Notes: generated by a model from the sequence alone, not told the origin. DNA of 64,000 nt from Bretschneidera sinensis (GCA_023935145.1 CM043699.1:129892536-129956535), one strand, 5' to 3'. Positions 48,074-60,800 are shown, numbered from the stretch's first letter. Translations and numbers: made by a program.

Positions 48074-51000
48074 CGGTTTCATTAATTAAATGTGACCATG
48101 AAAAGCAAATTTATTGAAGAGACTACGTGCGAGGCGGGGTGTGAAATAGTGTGCACCATCTCCAATTTTAAGCTCTATGGCACTAATATATTAAAGTCTT
48201 TACGTTTTGGGTTAATGAAAGGCAATGCATGGGAACAAGACAGCGTGGTCGTGACGGTAAACATTGCTTTGGAAATCATATGATGTGGAGAAAAAAAAGT
48301 TTAGCGCCATGAAAACCAAAACATTGAGAAAAAATCTTTGTTTCAACTCAAATCGATAGCATTATATATACGTATTACTTCTGTTTTATATATATTGATA
48401 TGTATAAAAAAGTTTAATTTTTTAAAAAAACATAATAATTAATATTATAACTCATTAGATTATAAACTACTTTACAAAAATACTTTTATTTAAATACTTA
48501 GATTTTATAGTCGAATTATCTAAATTTAAAAGTAATTTAAAAAAACTTAGTTAAAATTAAATTTTAATTTTTTAAAATGAAAAAAAAAATATGGAACATC
48601 ACAAAACGAAATACTTACCAATATCTTGTGAAGAAGATTTTGGGTTTTGGGTAGAGAATCTAAGACTTGGTGCCATGTTGGACTTTGTTTATAAAAAGAG
48701 GACTTAAAGTTTGAAACTTTCATAATTCTGTATGCTTATCTTTGTATTTATTTGGTAAGTTCAAATATTTTATATGTTTGGTTTCAACATTGGCAGAGTT
48801 TGGTAGGAATATGTGTCGTGTTTTGTTTTTTGAGAAGTCAAAATGGAGCTTCTTCTTCTTGCTGGTGTGTGTTTACATGTACCAGAGAAGAGTGAGAGTT
48901 TTTTGTGTGTTGGGAATTGAAACTTAGTAGATTTATATATACTGCTCTCAATTTTTTAGGTATATTTATATTTATTTACTCTCTATAATTGTTTTGGAGA
49001 TGGGAGTTTTGTCGTATATCAAGTGTCGTTTAGGTATCAAGGTTCTGTCCGTTAATTTGAGGTGATCGTTTTAGAGTCTTTCTGTTTGTAATGTATTGCT
49101 TATTTCTCTAGTCCTTAATTTGGGGTTTGTATTTTAGCCAGAGAGTTGGGTTCGATACCGACAAAAGGCAGTGTCACTGTTTTGGACTCTGAAACAGGAT
49201 TCAGAACCTTCAGGGATGCACTGGTGTCTTGATCGCGAATTCTAAGTTTGAATTTAGATTCGTCACAAATTCACGATTCCAAATATCTAAGATTGTGAAT
49301 TGTACATTTTCAGCTCACCACTTGCTTATTTACAGCTAAAATATGAGGTCGGTGACTCGAAACCAAGACAAGCATTGAGACTCACCCCTTAACCCTAAGC
49401 CAAATATAAATCTTGTTTTTCTTTGTTTTTTTTTTATTGCTTTTCATCAGTATATATTACAGTTTCTATGATTCATAATAACAATTTCAATTTTTTTTAC
49501 TCATTTACAATATTATAAAACAAGAAAATTATATGCATGTTATACAGATTTGTTTGACGGATTAATTTTCGTCACGGAGAATACTTATCTGCTACGAAAT
49601 TGTGTAGCAATATTTGCGACGAAATATTCCGTCGTATATATCTGAATATTTTAAAATTGTTAAAATTCAAATTTTAAATTTTTTAAGGACACATGTCCAT
49701 CACAGATATGTTTTCATTATTTTTATTTTAATATTATATTTTTCGTTTTTAAAAAAAATATATGCATATGCGACGGACACGTCATTGATTTTTTAATCCT
49801 TTAATTTGAAATCTAAAAAAAAAGAAAAAAGAACAAAGCTACTACATATGGAAAGGTGACACGACGGACCAATCTACAATATTATATATTATATATAATA
49901 TTACATACGCTTTTAATGTTTGCTCTCGCGTTTTTTCCTGTTCTCGTTTCCGTTCTTGTTTACCGATCTAATTATATCCTAATTTTGGAGTTTATTCTTT
50001 GTTGCTTGTGGGTTTTTTTTATTATTATTTATTGTTATGAATGTGTCTCTTTCATTTGTTTTTAGGGCTTCCTTTAGAGGAAGTTGATAGCTATATCAGG
50101 GATTGTCATATACACACTAAAGAAAGGATATTGTTGACCAACATGATACCTAGCCAAGCGGGACCTGTCCAGAAACTACTGATCAGCATAATCAAAGTAC
50201 TTGTTTGATGGGAAAATTGCTTGCTTTTGTTTTCTTTGTTTTTTTGTTTTCAGTTTCTCAGGTGGTATGATTGGGGCTTCTTTGTAAACAGTGTTTTAAT
50301 TTGGCCTTACGAAATATTGCCCCACATGAATTTTGGCCTAGTCGAAATGGAAAACAATAGTGTTTTATTTGAATCCTTTGATAAATCCGAAAACAAAAAA
50401 CAAAAAAAATAACCATAAAATAACCATCTGAAACAATCAATAAATAATATCGTGTCATATCATATAATTTGATTAATAATTTACCTTTTGCCATTTAAAA
50501 ATATCACTATCCAAATTTACAATCTAAAATAATTAATAAATAATATCGCGTCATATCATGTAACCTGACTAACAACTAATAATTCTACACTTAAAAATCA
50601 ATATAACCGGTGCGAAATACTTTAACAAGTGGGACGAAATGGCCTTTGATTTAACTCTCTTTGAGATAAAATAAAAAAGGCATGGTTGGTTGGTGTCCCG
50701 CTGACAACACTTTAAATAGTTGGTATTGTTTTTTAAAATTGAATTTAGAACAATTTCTAAAATGACATATATTTCTTAATAAATAATATTTAATTATAAT
50801 TTTTGAAAAATTAATTATTAAACTACTCATTAAATAATAACTTATTTACAATTTAAATAATATTTAGTTAAATCACTAACTAAATCATAATTACTAATAA
50901 GTAATTATTAATTTTTATTATACTTCTAAAAAGTTATAATATTAATATTTATTTACAAGTTTAAAATCTATTTAAATATTTTATTACTGATTAATCTACT

Positions 51001-51378
51001 TATGAAAAAAAGAATTTATATAATTTTAAAAATATTGTTTTTTTAATACTTATTAATTAAAAAATTATTGATATATAAAAAATTAATTATTATATTACTC
51101 ATTGAAATATAAATTAATAATACTTAATTATAATTAATTTATAACATTTGCCAATTTATTTTGTATTTATATTCTCATATTTATATCCAATTTTTCAAAA
51201 AAATAAATAAACAATTTAATTTTCAATTTAATGATTTCAATTAAGCAAAATGAGGTTAGGATAAAATGTCCCAAAAACAGCAAGCTGAAGAACCGACAAA
51301 GGAGGCTGAAAAATTCTTAACAAAAATCAGGATGCTAATTAAATTCTCCTTTGTTATTAATTCACTATAATTTCTACA
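47913..51378. other. Intergenic A+T-rich sequence
   Basis: No supported gene. 47913-48300 is probably the 3' UTR and downstream region of the SEC14-like gene. At 49555-49640 there is a cluster of cgacgaaatattccgtcg-type near-palindromic words (49617-49634 and partial copies), possibly debris of a DNA transposon. 50760-51240 is very A+T-rich. Confidence 0.5.
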
Positions 51379-51608
51379 TCAACGCCACATTGGGTAAACC
51401 TCAGCGAGGTTAGAATAAAATGTTCCAAAATGTTGCTCAACTCCATTAGACTTTCGGTTCTCATCAAACAATGCAAAAATGTATGTCTCCAAATTCAGGT
51501 CAGGCTTCCTTGGAGTCCCCCCTACTTGCTGAATATGTTTCTTTAAATTGTTGTTATAAGTCCGAGCATTCTCAACACTCGTGTAGGGTTCCTTATCGAA
51601 GCTCGGCC

Positions 51609-51639
51609 ACTCGCTTTCTGTCATGACGAGTTTAATATC
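51609..51639. repeat. 31-bp flanking duplication, left copy
   Basis: actcgctttctgtcatgacg plus 11 further bases, matching 53136-53166 with a single mismatch (t/c). It encodes part of the GH17 TESE motif region in reverse. Confidence 0.9.
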
Positions 51640-53131
51640 TGATAAGTGTTTAAATATTCATATTTAAACCCCTTAATTTATATTTGTTAAGCTCTTAGTT
51701 TGTGTTATTTCATCATATTTTATCTCCTTTCTATGTTTACTGTGTTTTTCTAGGTTTTTGAAGCATTATGGAAATATCCGGCCTAAAGAGCAAAATAAGG
51801 AAAAGCTGGAATCTGTTGTTGTGATCGAGCACAGGAGATCTGCGATCCAGCGCAACAGCACTCAAGAGCTCAAGCCCAGGATCGAGCGCGCCTGCGCTCA
51901 CTTGCGCAAAAAGTAAGATCGAGGGCAGGACAATCGAGCGCACCATGTTGCGATCGAGCGCATTCGCGCAGTATGGCGACTGGAACTATTTTGGAAAGGA
52001 GATAGACGATTATCGGCGCACCATGCTAATCGAGCGCACCATGTTGAGACAGAGACGATTAAGAGAGCACGTCTATTTTATTTTAGATTTGAAGAAAAAG
52101 AAGATCCAAATTTTAGCAGCCTATCGTCTAGAGATTTTTTTCTCTCATTTAAATGAAGATTTTATTTGAGTATATGAGCTGCTAAAATAAAAAAAGACGT
52201 AGACAGAAGTTTTGAGTGGCATGTGAAGGCTTAAATCCCACATCGGTTGGAAACACATTCTACATCCCACATCCCACATCGGTTGGAAACACATTGCACT
52301 CATGGAGTTTCCCTATAAAATCTCCATTTCACTTCATCTTTACGGTGTGGATCTCGAAGGCTTTGATATCAAGGGGGGATAGCACCGCACAGCAAAAAGA
52401 AGAAAAAACAAATAGAGGAGCTGTAAGTGTAATTTCTCTCGAAATGTATTTCAGCTTTAATTTATTTCTTTTTGTGTTTTAAAGTTTAATGTTTAGCATT
52501 TTAATTGTGAAATTTATTTTCATAATCATGAGAGGCTAAAACCTTCATCAAAGGTTGAAGATGAAGCCTCACCATTGATTAGCATTATATTTTCATATAT
52601 GTTTGTACGATTTCGACATTTTTGCATTGATGTTCTATTTCAATTCAATTGTTTGAGTAAATTCTTATGATTGATTGTTTTGTTTATAAACTGTTCAAAT
52701 TGGATATTCGATGTGTTTCATCTGACGGATATATTGAATCATTCAAATTAAATCGAATATCCACTGTGATTTGTAAATTAAACGGATACATTGGATGATT
52801 TGATTTAATTAGGGTATTCGTTGTGATTTGTATATCGATGGATTCATGAAATTATTTTATAAATTACTTTTACATATACATATGATGTAATTGCTTGTTG
52901 ATTGTAGGAACAAAAATCATGAAAATATATGCTTTAATTTGGTGGGGTAGATTCAAAAACCTTAATGCTTTTATCATTTATTTTAAATTAATTTAGTTTA
53001 GTTCATATTCTTTGCACGACACAGTTCAAAATTCGGAACTAGGTTAAAATAGGTTTAATTTAGATAAAAATCTATTTTCACGACGCAATTCTTTGTGGAT
53101 TCGACCTCGCACTTATACACACTATATTGCA
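51640..53131 (+). repeat. Athila-like solo LTR inside the GH17 pseudogene
   Basis: It starts TGATAAGTGTTTAAATATTC, closely like the Athila LTR start TGATAAGTGCTTAAAT, and ends ...cgcacttatacacactatattgCA. It shares gatcgagcgca-type motifs with the 17-27 kb Athila element (51820-52060) and has a TATAAAA at 52314. No interior is present. The flanks are 31-bp near-identical duplications of GH17 sequence rather than the usual 5 bp. Confidence 0.75.
52234..52320 (+). promoter_or_regulatory. Repeated TCCCACATCGG (snRNA-USE-like) motifs with TATA box
   Basis: Two copies of aTCCCACATCGGttggaaacacatt (52235 and 52271), the second followed after 31 bp by TATAAAA (52314-52320). The word matches the plant snRNA upstream sequence element RTCCCACATCG, and the spacing is close to that of Pol II snRNA genes. 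No snRNA sequence follows, so I read this as the LTR's promoter. Confidence 0.45.
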
Positions 53132-53135
53132 AATG

Positions 53136-53166
53136 ACTCGCTTTCTGTCATGACGAGTTTAACATC
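53136..53166. repeat. 31-bp flanking duplication, right copy
   Basis: Partner of 51609-51639. Four bases (aatg) separate it from the LTR's terminal CA at 53131. Confidence 0.9.
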
Positions 53167-54088
53167 CTCCTTTCCAACAGCCTTTACCATCGCTGCTACA
53201 CATCTATCCACCATAGCATCAAACAGATTGTTGTATTCAAAATTCCCATCTTTAACAAAAGGGGCTTGAGACAGAAACAAAGCGTACTCCATTGAAATAT
53301 GTTGGGGGGTCCGAAGCAAGGGCAAAATAAGGGTACACATTAATCATTAATGGTGCACCAATGCTATCTAAAAAGTCTGACGTTTCACTCATAATATCTT
53401 TTACCCCGGAAGCAAACACAGCATTTGATGGAGGGTATGTGTTAGTTAACACACCACCATTTACCACCGTTGAAACTTTTACCTTGCCTGCTAAATTCTG
53501 TTATGTTAATGCTTGATGAAGATTTTTCATTGCTTAAAGGACAGAAGTTGCTTCACCGCCAGGGATTACCTCATTGCCAACAGTTAAGTACCTTAACTTT
53601 AGGCCTTTTTCCTTGACGTATGGAGCTGCATTTTTGTTTAGCCAATTTTTAGCAAAGTCAAGACTTGAGGCCGTAGAGGCAAATCGGACACCTAAGCAGA
53701 CTATCAAATTTGTCTTTAACAACGTTTCTAAGGCCTCAAGATCAGGATGAAAGAGCCTGACCGATGGGATTTTAGAATTTAAGTCGTTTGCAAGAATTCG
53801 ATTATCCGTTTGGGATTTGGGAGATCATTCCCTCATCTAACATAGCTAACACCAACGTCTGCACCTGAAATTGTTTATGCTTAACAGTTAGTACATTAAA
53901 TGTTATTGTATAGTATTTTCTTTGTCTCTATTTATATGTAAGCAATATTGACCTTATTATTTTAAAATCATGAAAAAATATTTTTTGAATTTTTGAATTT
54001 AAAATTTTAATCATTTAATTGAGTGAATAGTGCAGAAGTATACATAAATTAAGACGGAAAGAGTAATAAAGAAAATGTAATTAACACT

Positions 54089-54747
54089 TCTTGATGCCTA
54101 AAATATGTTGCTGAGCTGGATGTCGGTGCTTTACTGGTCTGCACAAAGAAATATGGGTGAACTAGAGGGTCGCCGGAGTAGAGGGAAGGTGATGCGTATG
54201 AGGACACTCCGACACTCTTATCAGTATAAAGTTTTTAGAGAAATTGTGAGGATAAGGATGCCTAGTGTTTTCAGTAAAATGAGTTTTTAAAAAAAGAAGA
54301 TGGATTTGTGCTTGCATACCTTGATCATTTTATAGTGTTTTGAAGGAGAAGTCGCTCATGTGGTTAGGATGGAGCAATCTCAGAGATCTCGTTCCTTTGT
54401 CAGTAGGTATGATCGGGTGCCCAAGGAAGATCGTGATCCCTGAAATAACGTTTTGCAGGGGTGTCCAAGAATTGTATTCCCTGGAATTGTGCTTACAGTT
54501 CTGTACGGGAGTGTCTGGGGACGATAGTGAGGTTGTCAACAGCTTGTCCATATGTCATCTCGCTGTTTGGACATGGGAATGTCCACGTGTCGTATTTTTT
54601 GTCCACGTGTCATTTTGTCTTTGGACACGAGAATGTCCATGTGTCGTCTTGCTGTTAGACTTAGGGTTGTCCACGTGTCGTTTTGCTGTTAAACCTAAAG
54701 CTGTCCACATGTCGTTTTACTATTGGGTGTATTCATTGGCTGTATCG
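54089..54747 (-). repeat. Tat-like solo LTR in the GH17 intron
   Basis: 659 bp flanked by identical 5-bp duplications ACACT (54084-54088, 54748-54752). The start (gatgcctaaaatatgttgctgag) parallels the Tat LTR start at 30114, and the end (attgggtgt...gtatcg) parallels the Tat LTR end at 30657. The termini have decayed from TG..CA to TC..CG. Six copies of gtccaYRtgtc at 54546-54714 form a G-box-like array. No interior sequence. Confidence 0.8.
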
Positions 54748-54891
54748 ACACTAAAAATGTTTGTTTTCCTCTTCTCATTGCCTCAGCAAAGAAATGGCAA
54801 ATGGTGCATTAATGAACGTACCAGAAACTGAAGAGTGATGAGATACAGCCATTGCTATTAACATAATCCACATTGCCAGTGTAGAGGCCAT

Positions 54892-55971
54892 ATTTTCTTG
54901 GTAGTTAGAGAATACTGTGAGGAACTACATGAACAGGCAAATTTTGTATGATCAGAAAAAAAATTTAAGTGAAAATGATTAATGTTGTTAAAATAAAAGA
55001 AAGATTTAAAGTAACTTGTATTATTGTTGTATTATGAAAGATGAATACAAACCTATATATATAGAGGTTAAGAATATAAAATTTTATAGAAATAGGAAAC
55101 GTGGGGTTATAATAAATTATGAAACTAAATACAACAATACTAATTATTATTATAAGATTTTTTTAAATAATATTATAATTCTTACAATAATTATTATTAT
55201 TATCATTTTTATAATAATAATTATTATTATAAAAATTGAAGGGTAAAAAGGACAAAAAAAAATTATAGTGGGATTATAACTAATTTTATCTCACATTAGT
55301 AAGATAGATTTTATCCCATGGAAGAAGGTGGAGAAAAATAGTGGGATTATGACTAATTTTATCTCATATTAATCTCACATGAATAGTAATTCTCTCCAAC
55401 CAAATGAGAGGTAGCTATTAATATAAGATTAAAATAGTCAAATCCACATCAATCCCTCTTACGAAACGAGCCCTTAGTAGTACTAATTTTTTTTCTTAGA
55501 AGAATCGTAAGCTGAAAATTGGGTTTTTTTTAGAGGTAAATCACACTAAGTTTTCATACATGAACAAGTGTGACAGTTATTTTATTAAATACTAAATAAT
55601 TTTTAACTTTATAACTGATGTAATAAAAACGGTTTTAAAAACCATTTCAACAACCAAATACTAAAACTACAAAGAGGAGATCTGAGGTTTAAAAATAAAT
55701 TTCCCCAAACCCCAAATTATCAAAACGGGTAACAATAGAAGTGTTTGATATGTTCTCTTGACAAAGAAAAATCTCACTCTAGATTAAAACACTCTAGAAT
55801 AGCAGATGATAAGCTCTTGCATTTCAAATACTGCTTAATTCCTTTTTTTGGTCAAAAACATCACTTGCCAAACTGATGAATCTTTTTGGTTAACTACTTT
55901 TATTTCTGAAAAATGCAAAATCGCATGTTACATTGGTGATTTTGGAGAAAAAAGAGATGAATAGTACTTAC
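54892..55971. other. Intergenic A+T-rich sequence with possible MITE remnant
   Basis: ATT-rich inverted repeats at 55130-55230, an imperfect duplication of gtgggattataactaatttt at 55268 and 55341, and the word acgaaacgagcccttag near 55462, resembling the end of small plant DNA elements. I could not find a matching opposite end. Confidence 0.4.
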
Positions 55972-56307
55972 TAAAGACTGGAGGAGTGGAAAACAGCAAT
56001 CACTAGCATCACGATCCACATTGCCCATTTTGGAGTCATCTTCCTCTTTAGATTGCCTAATCAACAGATCGTCCATAGGGCTAACCGTAAACAAGATTTG
56101 CTGAGAATTACTTGCAACCTAAATTATCAGAAAGCCAAATAATAAGATGAGATATTGCCAAGACAGGGATAGAAGAAAAAGAAAAAAATTCTTAAAGATT
56201 CTACCACTCACAGAAGTGAATTTCAATACTTGACAAGCATGCCTCTGTAGTTCCTTTGAGGTCGTAGCATTGTTGCGTTGGATTAAGAAGAAAAGCACGA
56301 AGAAAGC
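55972..56307 (-). pseudogene. Two unrecognised exon-like segments
   Basis: On the minus strand, 56212-56307 (after acceptor ttgacag, donor GTGAGT) encodes AFFVLFFLIQRNNATTSKEL and 12 more residues. Then 56118-55972 (acceptor tttag, donor GTAAGT) encodes 49 residues including FTVSPMDDLLIRQSKEEDDS. Both are multiples of three, open, and in the same phase with canonical splice signals, which is unlikely by chance. I recognise no family. A further short exon may lie at about 55800-55840. No start or stop exon was found, so this could be a gene fragment; whether it is a live gene is unknown. Confidence 0.35.
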
Positions 56308-57156
56308 CTGTCAAGGAATTAATTGGAAAAGATAACTGCCAACCCAATTCATTAATAATTCTCCATTATACACTATTTTAGTGTCAGAATCTATTCCTGA
56401 AATCCTCTACATCAATTGTCCATTAATATCAGGGTAAAAATAGTGCTTTTGTGTATAGTTTGCGAAAAAAACAGAAAACCATGATCTGTAAAACAAAAAA
56501 ACAGAAAGTCATATCTGGTCCACAGGAAAGTTACAATGTAATGAACATATCATTAACAAAGGTTGTCTTAGGAGTGTCACAGTAAAATATTTTAAAACAT
56601 GAAAACATTGTTTTGAAACAGAAAACAGAAAACAAAACCAAAAATGCCCTGCACTTTTTGTTCTAATACTAAACTCTTCATTACGAGTCACAAGGACTAA
56701 AACGCTGCAGTATTACTTTCAACTTTCTATGCATTGAAATATTCCCAAAAAAGCTCAACTACACTCCCCAGCTATCTGCAACATGATCAAGAGAAGCATA
56801 TTTGAATTCTCATCTCTAAAAAAGTAGGCAGTCATCTGTAACCAATTCCCTATAATCCTATACACAGGTGAAACAAATGAGGCAGAGCAAACTGTCAAAC
56901 ACAAGATAACTTCCTAGTATGCTTTCCGGTATCACACAAAATTTAATTATCACATAGAAAGAGACAGCAACAAAGTAGCTCCATGCATTTATTATTTCAT
57001 GTCATACAAGGTTACAAGTAGTCTACACTTATGAATGTACATAAACACAGTATTATCATCACAACTGTTCCCGCTAGGAAATTTATTTTATCACACCAGG
57101 AAAAGAAAAAACACGATTACATGAACATACACTGGGACGTAATTCACTCTTCACCA
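56308..57156. other. Non-coding region, 3' flank of HSP70 pseudogene
   Basis: No supported gene. This is probably the 3' untranslated and downstream sequence of the minus-strand HSP70 pseudogene. Confidence 0.5.
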
Positions 57157-57444
57157 CTATGTCTTCTTTTGCAGTGTCACTAAGTCCAGAGTCGACCCAT
57201 ACGTTCTGTGTAGAGTTTCAGCACACCAACCATGACCATCATCAACTGTTGGCATCCTTACTTCCATTAAAGGAATTGCTGGATGTCGAGTCCCTGGCAG
57301 TATGACCCCAGCCAAAACTCTCAGTACATTTGATGCATCAATGTCCATGCACACGTTTATCTCTGGAACTCCTTTGGGTGCTGGAGGAATTCCAATGATT
57401 TTGAAATAGCCCAGCAATTGATTCTCTTCCACCTTCGTCCCTTC
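57157..57444 (-). pseudogene. HSP70-related protein, C-terminal part (left of copia insertion)
   Basis: Minus-strand coding from the insertion point to the stop: TKVEENQLLGYFKIIGIPPA, then PEINVCMDIDASN and RMPTVDDGHGWCAETLHRTY, ending LVTLQKKT and TGA. This is the substrate-binding domain of the short, divergent plant HSP70 type (like Arabidopsis HSP70-8). It lacks the long helical lid and EEVD tail of cytosolic HSP70. It connects in frame to the part at 62798-63544 once the copia element and one CCTTC copy are taken out. Chaperone function is lost because of the insertion and the upstream truncation. Confidence 0.85.
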
Positions 57445-57872
57445 TGTTGGAAATAAAACACTCACACAAACAACTCTTATTCAAACTCAAAGAGATATTA
57501 CAAGAGCACTCTCACTCAAAAGAAAGAAGATACTAGAACTCACTCTTAGAAGACTTTGCTTCTTCACTCACTTAGAAGCTCTTGCTTCTTCTTGATGATT
57601 AAACCAAAATGGGGAGGGGTATTTATACTACTTAAGAACAATCCTACACCACACAAATAAACTAATCCAAAATTACAACAACCATACACCTCATTTTTCT
57701 TGGTGGTTCTAATAATATTTTAAGTTACCAAATGATTCACATGCTCAACTACCACACCAAAAAAATTCTAGGTAGAATGCTTGTAGTTTTGGACCTTGAT
57801 TATGGACTTGGACTCCAATTTGATTGAGTTTGGTTTTGGACTCCCATAATGGATCAAGTTTATGATCCAACA
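57445..57872 (-). repeat. Copia 3' LTR
   Basis: 428 bp, TGTTGG...CCAACA, preceded on the minus strand by a run of G (polypurine tract) at 57873-57881. A TATA-like ataaataccc on minus lies near 57625. Confidence 0.9.
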
Positions 57873-60800
57873 CCCCCCCTTAAACTTGATCTTGTGACCC
57901 CTAGTAAGTTCCTTAATCTTATGAAGTTTTCGCTTGTCAGTGGCTTAGTAAAAATATCAGCAACTTGATCTTGTGACCTCACATATTCAACTTGCACATC
58001 CTTTCTTGCAACACACTCCCTTATATAGTGGTAGCGAATATCGATGTGCTTGCTTCGATCATGGAATACTGGATTCTTTGCTAAGGCAATGGCTGACTTG
58101 TTGTCGACATAAACCTTGGTCGGCTCTTCTTGTATCAAGCCTATCTCCTTCAATAGATTTCTAAGCCAAATTGCATGACAAACGCATGAGGTAGCAGCAA
58201 CATATTCTGCTTCACAAGTGGACAATGTGACAATCGGTTGTTTCTTTAACATCCATGTGAAAGCAGTATCTCCCATGAAAAATACGAATCCAGTAGTGCT
58301 CCTTCGATTATCTATGTCTCCACCCCAATCACTATCGCTATATCCAGCAAGCTTGTAATCATTAGAAACTGAATAGAACAAGCCAAAGTCAATTGTACCT
58401 TTTAGATAGCGAAGAATTCTCTTTGCGGCTTTAAAATGGGTGGTTGTTGGAGATTCCATGTAGCGACTAACCAATCCAACTGCGTGAAGAATATCGGACC
58501 TCGTGCAAGTTAGGTAGCGTAGACTTCCCACCAAACTTTTGAAAAATGTTGGATCTACACTTTCGCCTTCTTCATGTTTGGACATCTTGACTCCGTATTC
58601 CATCGGTGTGCTTATCGGCTTACAGTTCTCCATCTTGAACTTCTTCAGGATCTCCTTTGCATAGCTTTCCTGTGAAATGAAAATTCCATCATTTTGTTGC
58701 CTAACTTCAATGCCAAGGTAGTACGCCATGAGCCCCATGTCTGTCATCTCGAATTCCTTCGTCATCACTTCCTTGAATTCATTGAACATGCTTGGGTTGC
58801 TTCCGGTGAAGATCAAATCGTCCACATAGAGGCACACGATCAAAATATCTCCATCTTTGATCTTGATATATAGAGCATGCTCATAGGGACATTTGTTGAA
58901 GCCATTCTCTTGGAAGTACTTGTCGATTCGGCTGTTCCATGCCCTTGGTGCTTGTTTCAACCCGTAAAGAGCTTTCTTCAACTTCAACACCTTGTCTTCG
59001 TGGCCTTTGACTTCGTAGCCTGATGGTTGCTGAATGTAGACTTCCTCTTCAAGAACTCCATTTAGGAAGGCAGACTTTACATCCATTTGTTGTATCTTCC
59101 ACTTGTTTTGAGCTGCCAAGGAAATAATTAGTCTAATAGTCTCCAACCGAGCAACAGGGGCGAATACCTCATCGTAGTCAATTCCAGCTTTTTGACTGTA
59201 GCCTTTTGCAACAAGCCTCGCCTTGTGTCTTTCAATCTCTCCCTTAGCATTTCGCTTTGTTTTGTAGACCCATTTGACACCTATCGCCTTGTGTCCTTTG
59301 GGAAGTGAAATAAGTTCCCATGTGTCGTTCTTCTCGATAGCCTTGATTTCTTCATTCATCGCATCTCTCCACTCCATTTCTTTTGCAGCTTCTTGATAGC
59401 TCATTGGTTCACAATGAGCAAATAAACAAAATAATGTAAGATTATCTTGTCGTTCAGTCAGTTCATAGAGATCTCGAAGGCTTCTTGTTCGTTGCACATC
59501 TCTTTCACTTTGACTCCCACTTGAAGATGATGAAGGTGACTTGTCTCCGTGGGTAGTTGATGTTGGTGAAGTAGGTGGAGTTGTTGGCTCTTGTTGGGCT
59601 TCTCCAGGCTGTTCTATTTGTGTCAGCTCATCTTCAAACGGGGGAGAGAAATTGAAGTCATCTATATAAGATCCAAAATCCCATAGTCCTTCTTCGTCAA
59701 ACACCACATCTCGGCTGATCACAACCTTCTTATTGTTCGGATTGTACAGCTTGTAGCCTTTTGAATTTGCATCATAGCCAATGAAGATGAAACTCTTGCT
59801 TTTATCATCAAGCTTTGTTCTTTTCTCATCTGGAACATGAACATGGGCTATGCTTCCAAAAACTCTTAGGTGGGAGATGCCGGGCTTTCTTCCACTCCAT
59901 GCTTCTTGCGGTGTCTTTCCCCAAACACTTCTTGTTGGAGATCTGTTGGATAAGTAGACCGCACACGCCACTGCTTCAGCCCAAAACTCCTTGGGTAGTT
60001 TCTTGCTTTTGAGCATACTCCGAGCTATGTTGAGGATAGTTCGGTTCTTTCTTTCCGCTACGCCGTTTTGTTGAGGGGATCTAGGAACTGTCATTGGTCG
60101 ACGAATTCCATTTGCTTCACAGAACTCTTGAAACTCTTTAGAAGTAAATTCTCCTCCTCGGTCGGATCTCATAGCTTTGATATTTCTACCACTTTCTCTC
60201 TCTACTGCAGCTTTGAACTTCTTGAAGACTTCGAAAACTTCTGACTTCTGTTTCAAGAAATATACCCACGTTTTTCTTGAAAAATCATCAATAAAGAGAA
60301 GAAAATAGTTATTGTTACCGAGAGAGCTTGGTTTGATAGGACCGCACACATCGGTATGGATGAGCTCGAGTGGCTTCTTGGCTCTTGAGTTTGACTCCTT
60401 TGGAAAGCTTTTTCTGAATTGCTTCCCGACTAGACACCCTTCACAAAGCTGGTCAGGATGGTTGATGCAAGGTAGTCCCTTCACCATCTCCTTCTTGGAT
60501 AGCAGCTTTAGACCTCCAAAATTTAGATGCCCAAAACGAAGATGCCATAGCCATGATGCATCTCTGTAGCAAGCTTTCAAGAACTTTGCAACATCGTTTT
60601 GTATGTTGATCATGAACATTCTATTCTTTGACATCGGTACTTTAGCAATGAAGTTATTCTTATCATCTTTTATAGAAAGATTATGATCCTTCATATGAAT
60701 ATCATAACCTTTCTCTAACAGTTGTCCTAAACTCAAGATGTTACTTTTCATATTGGGCACAAAGTAGACATTGGAAATAAACTGATGTCTCCCATTTTTC

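Larger units (their letters stand above)
51379..54891 (-). pseudogene. GH17 glucan endo-1,3-beta-glucosidase pseudogene
   Basis: Exon 1 (54822-54891) encodes a signal peptide, MASTLAMWIMLIAMAVSHHS, with donor GTACGT. Exon 2 (53864 downwards) starts GADVGVSYVR. Family landmarks are YLTVGNEVIPGGEATS (acid/base Glu region), PLMINVYPYFALASDP, FEYNNLFDAMVDRCVAAMVK, and MTESEWPSFDKEPYTSVENA followed by ETYIFALFDENRKS and HFGTFYSN; the second catalytic Glu is the one in TESEW. Lesions: TGA after SYVR, a frameshift after NDLP, TAA after TSVL, TAA shortly after, a frameshift after SDPP. A 1.5-kb LTR insertion at 51640-53131 splits the exon at the TESE motif. A Tat-like solo LTR sits in the intron. Intact relatives are secreted enzymes cutting beta-1,3-glucan (callose or fungal wall). 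The frame ends at 51379, giving no C-terminal extension. Confidence 0.85.

Noticed and set aside
52234..52480. A U-snRNA gene downstream of the TCCCACATCGG/TATA pair
   Set aside because: No U1, U2, U4, U5 or U6 5'-end sequence follows the TATA box.
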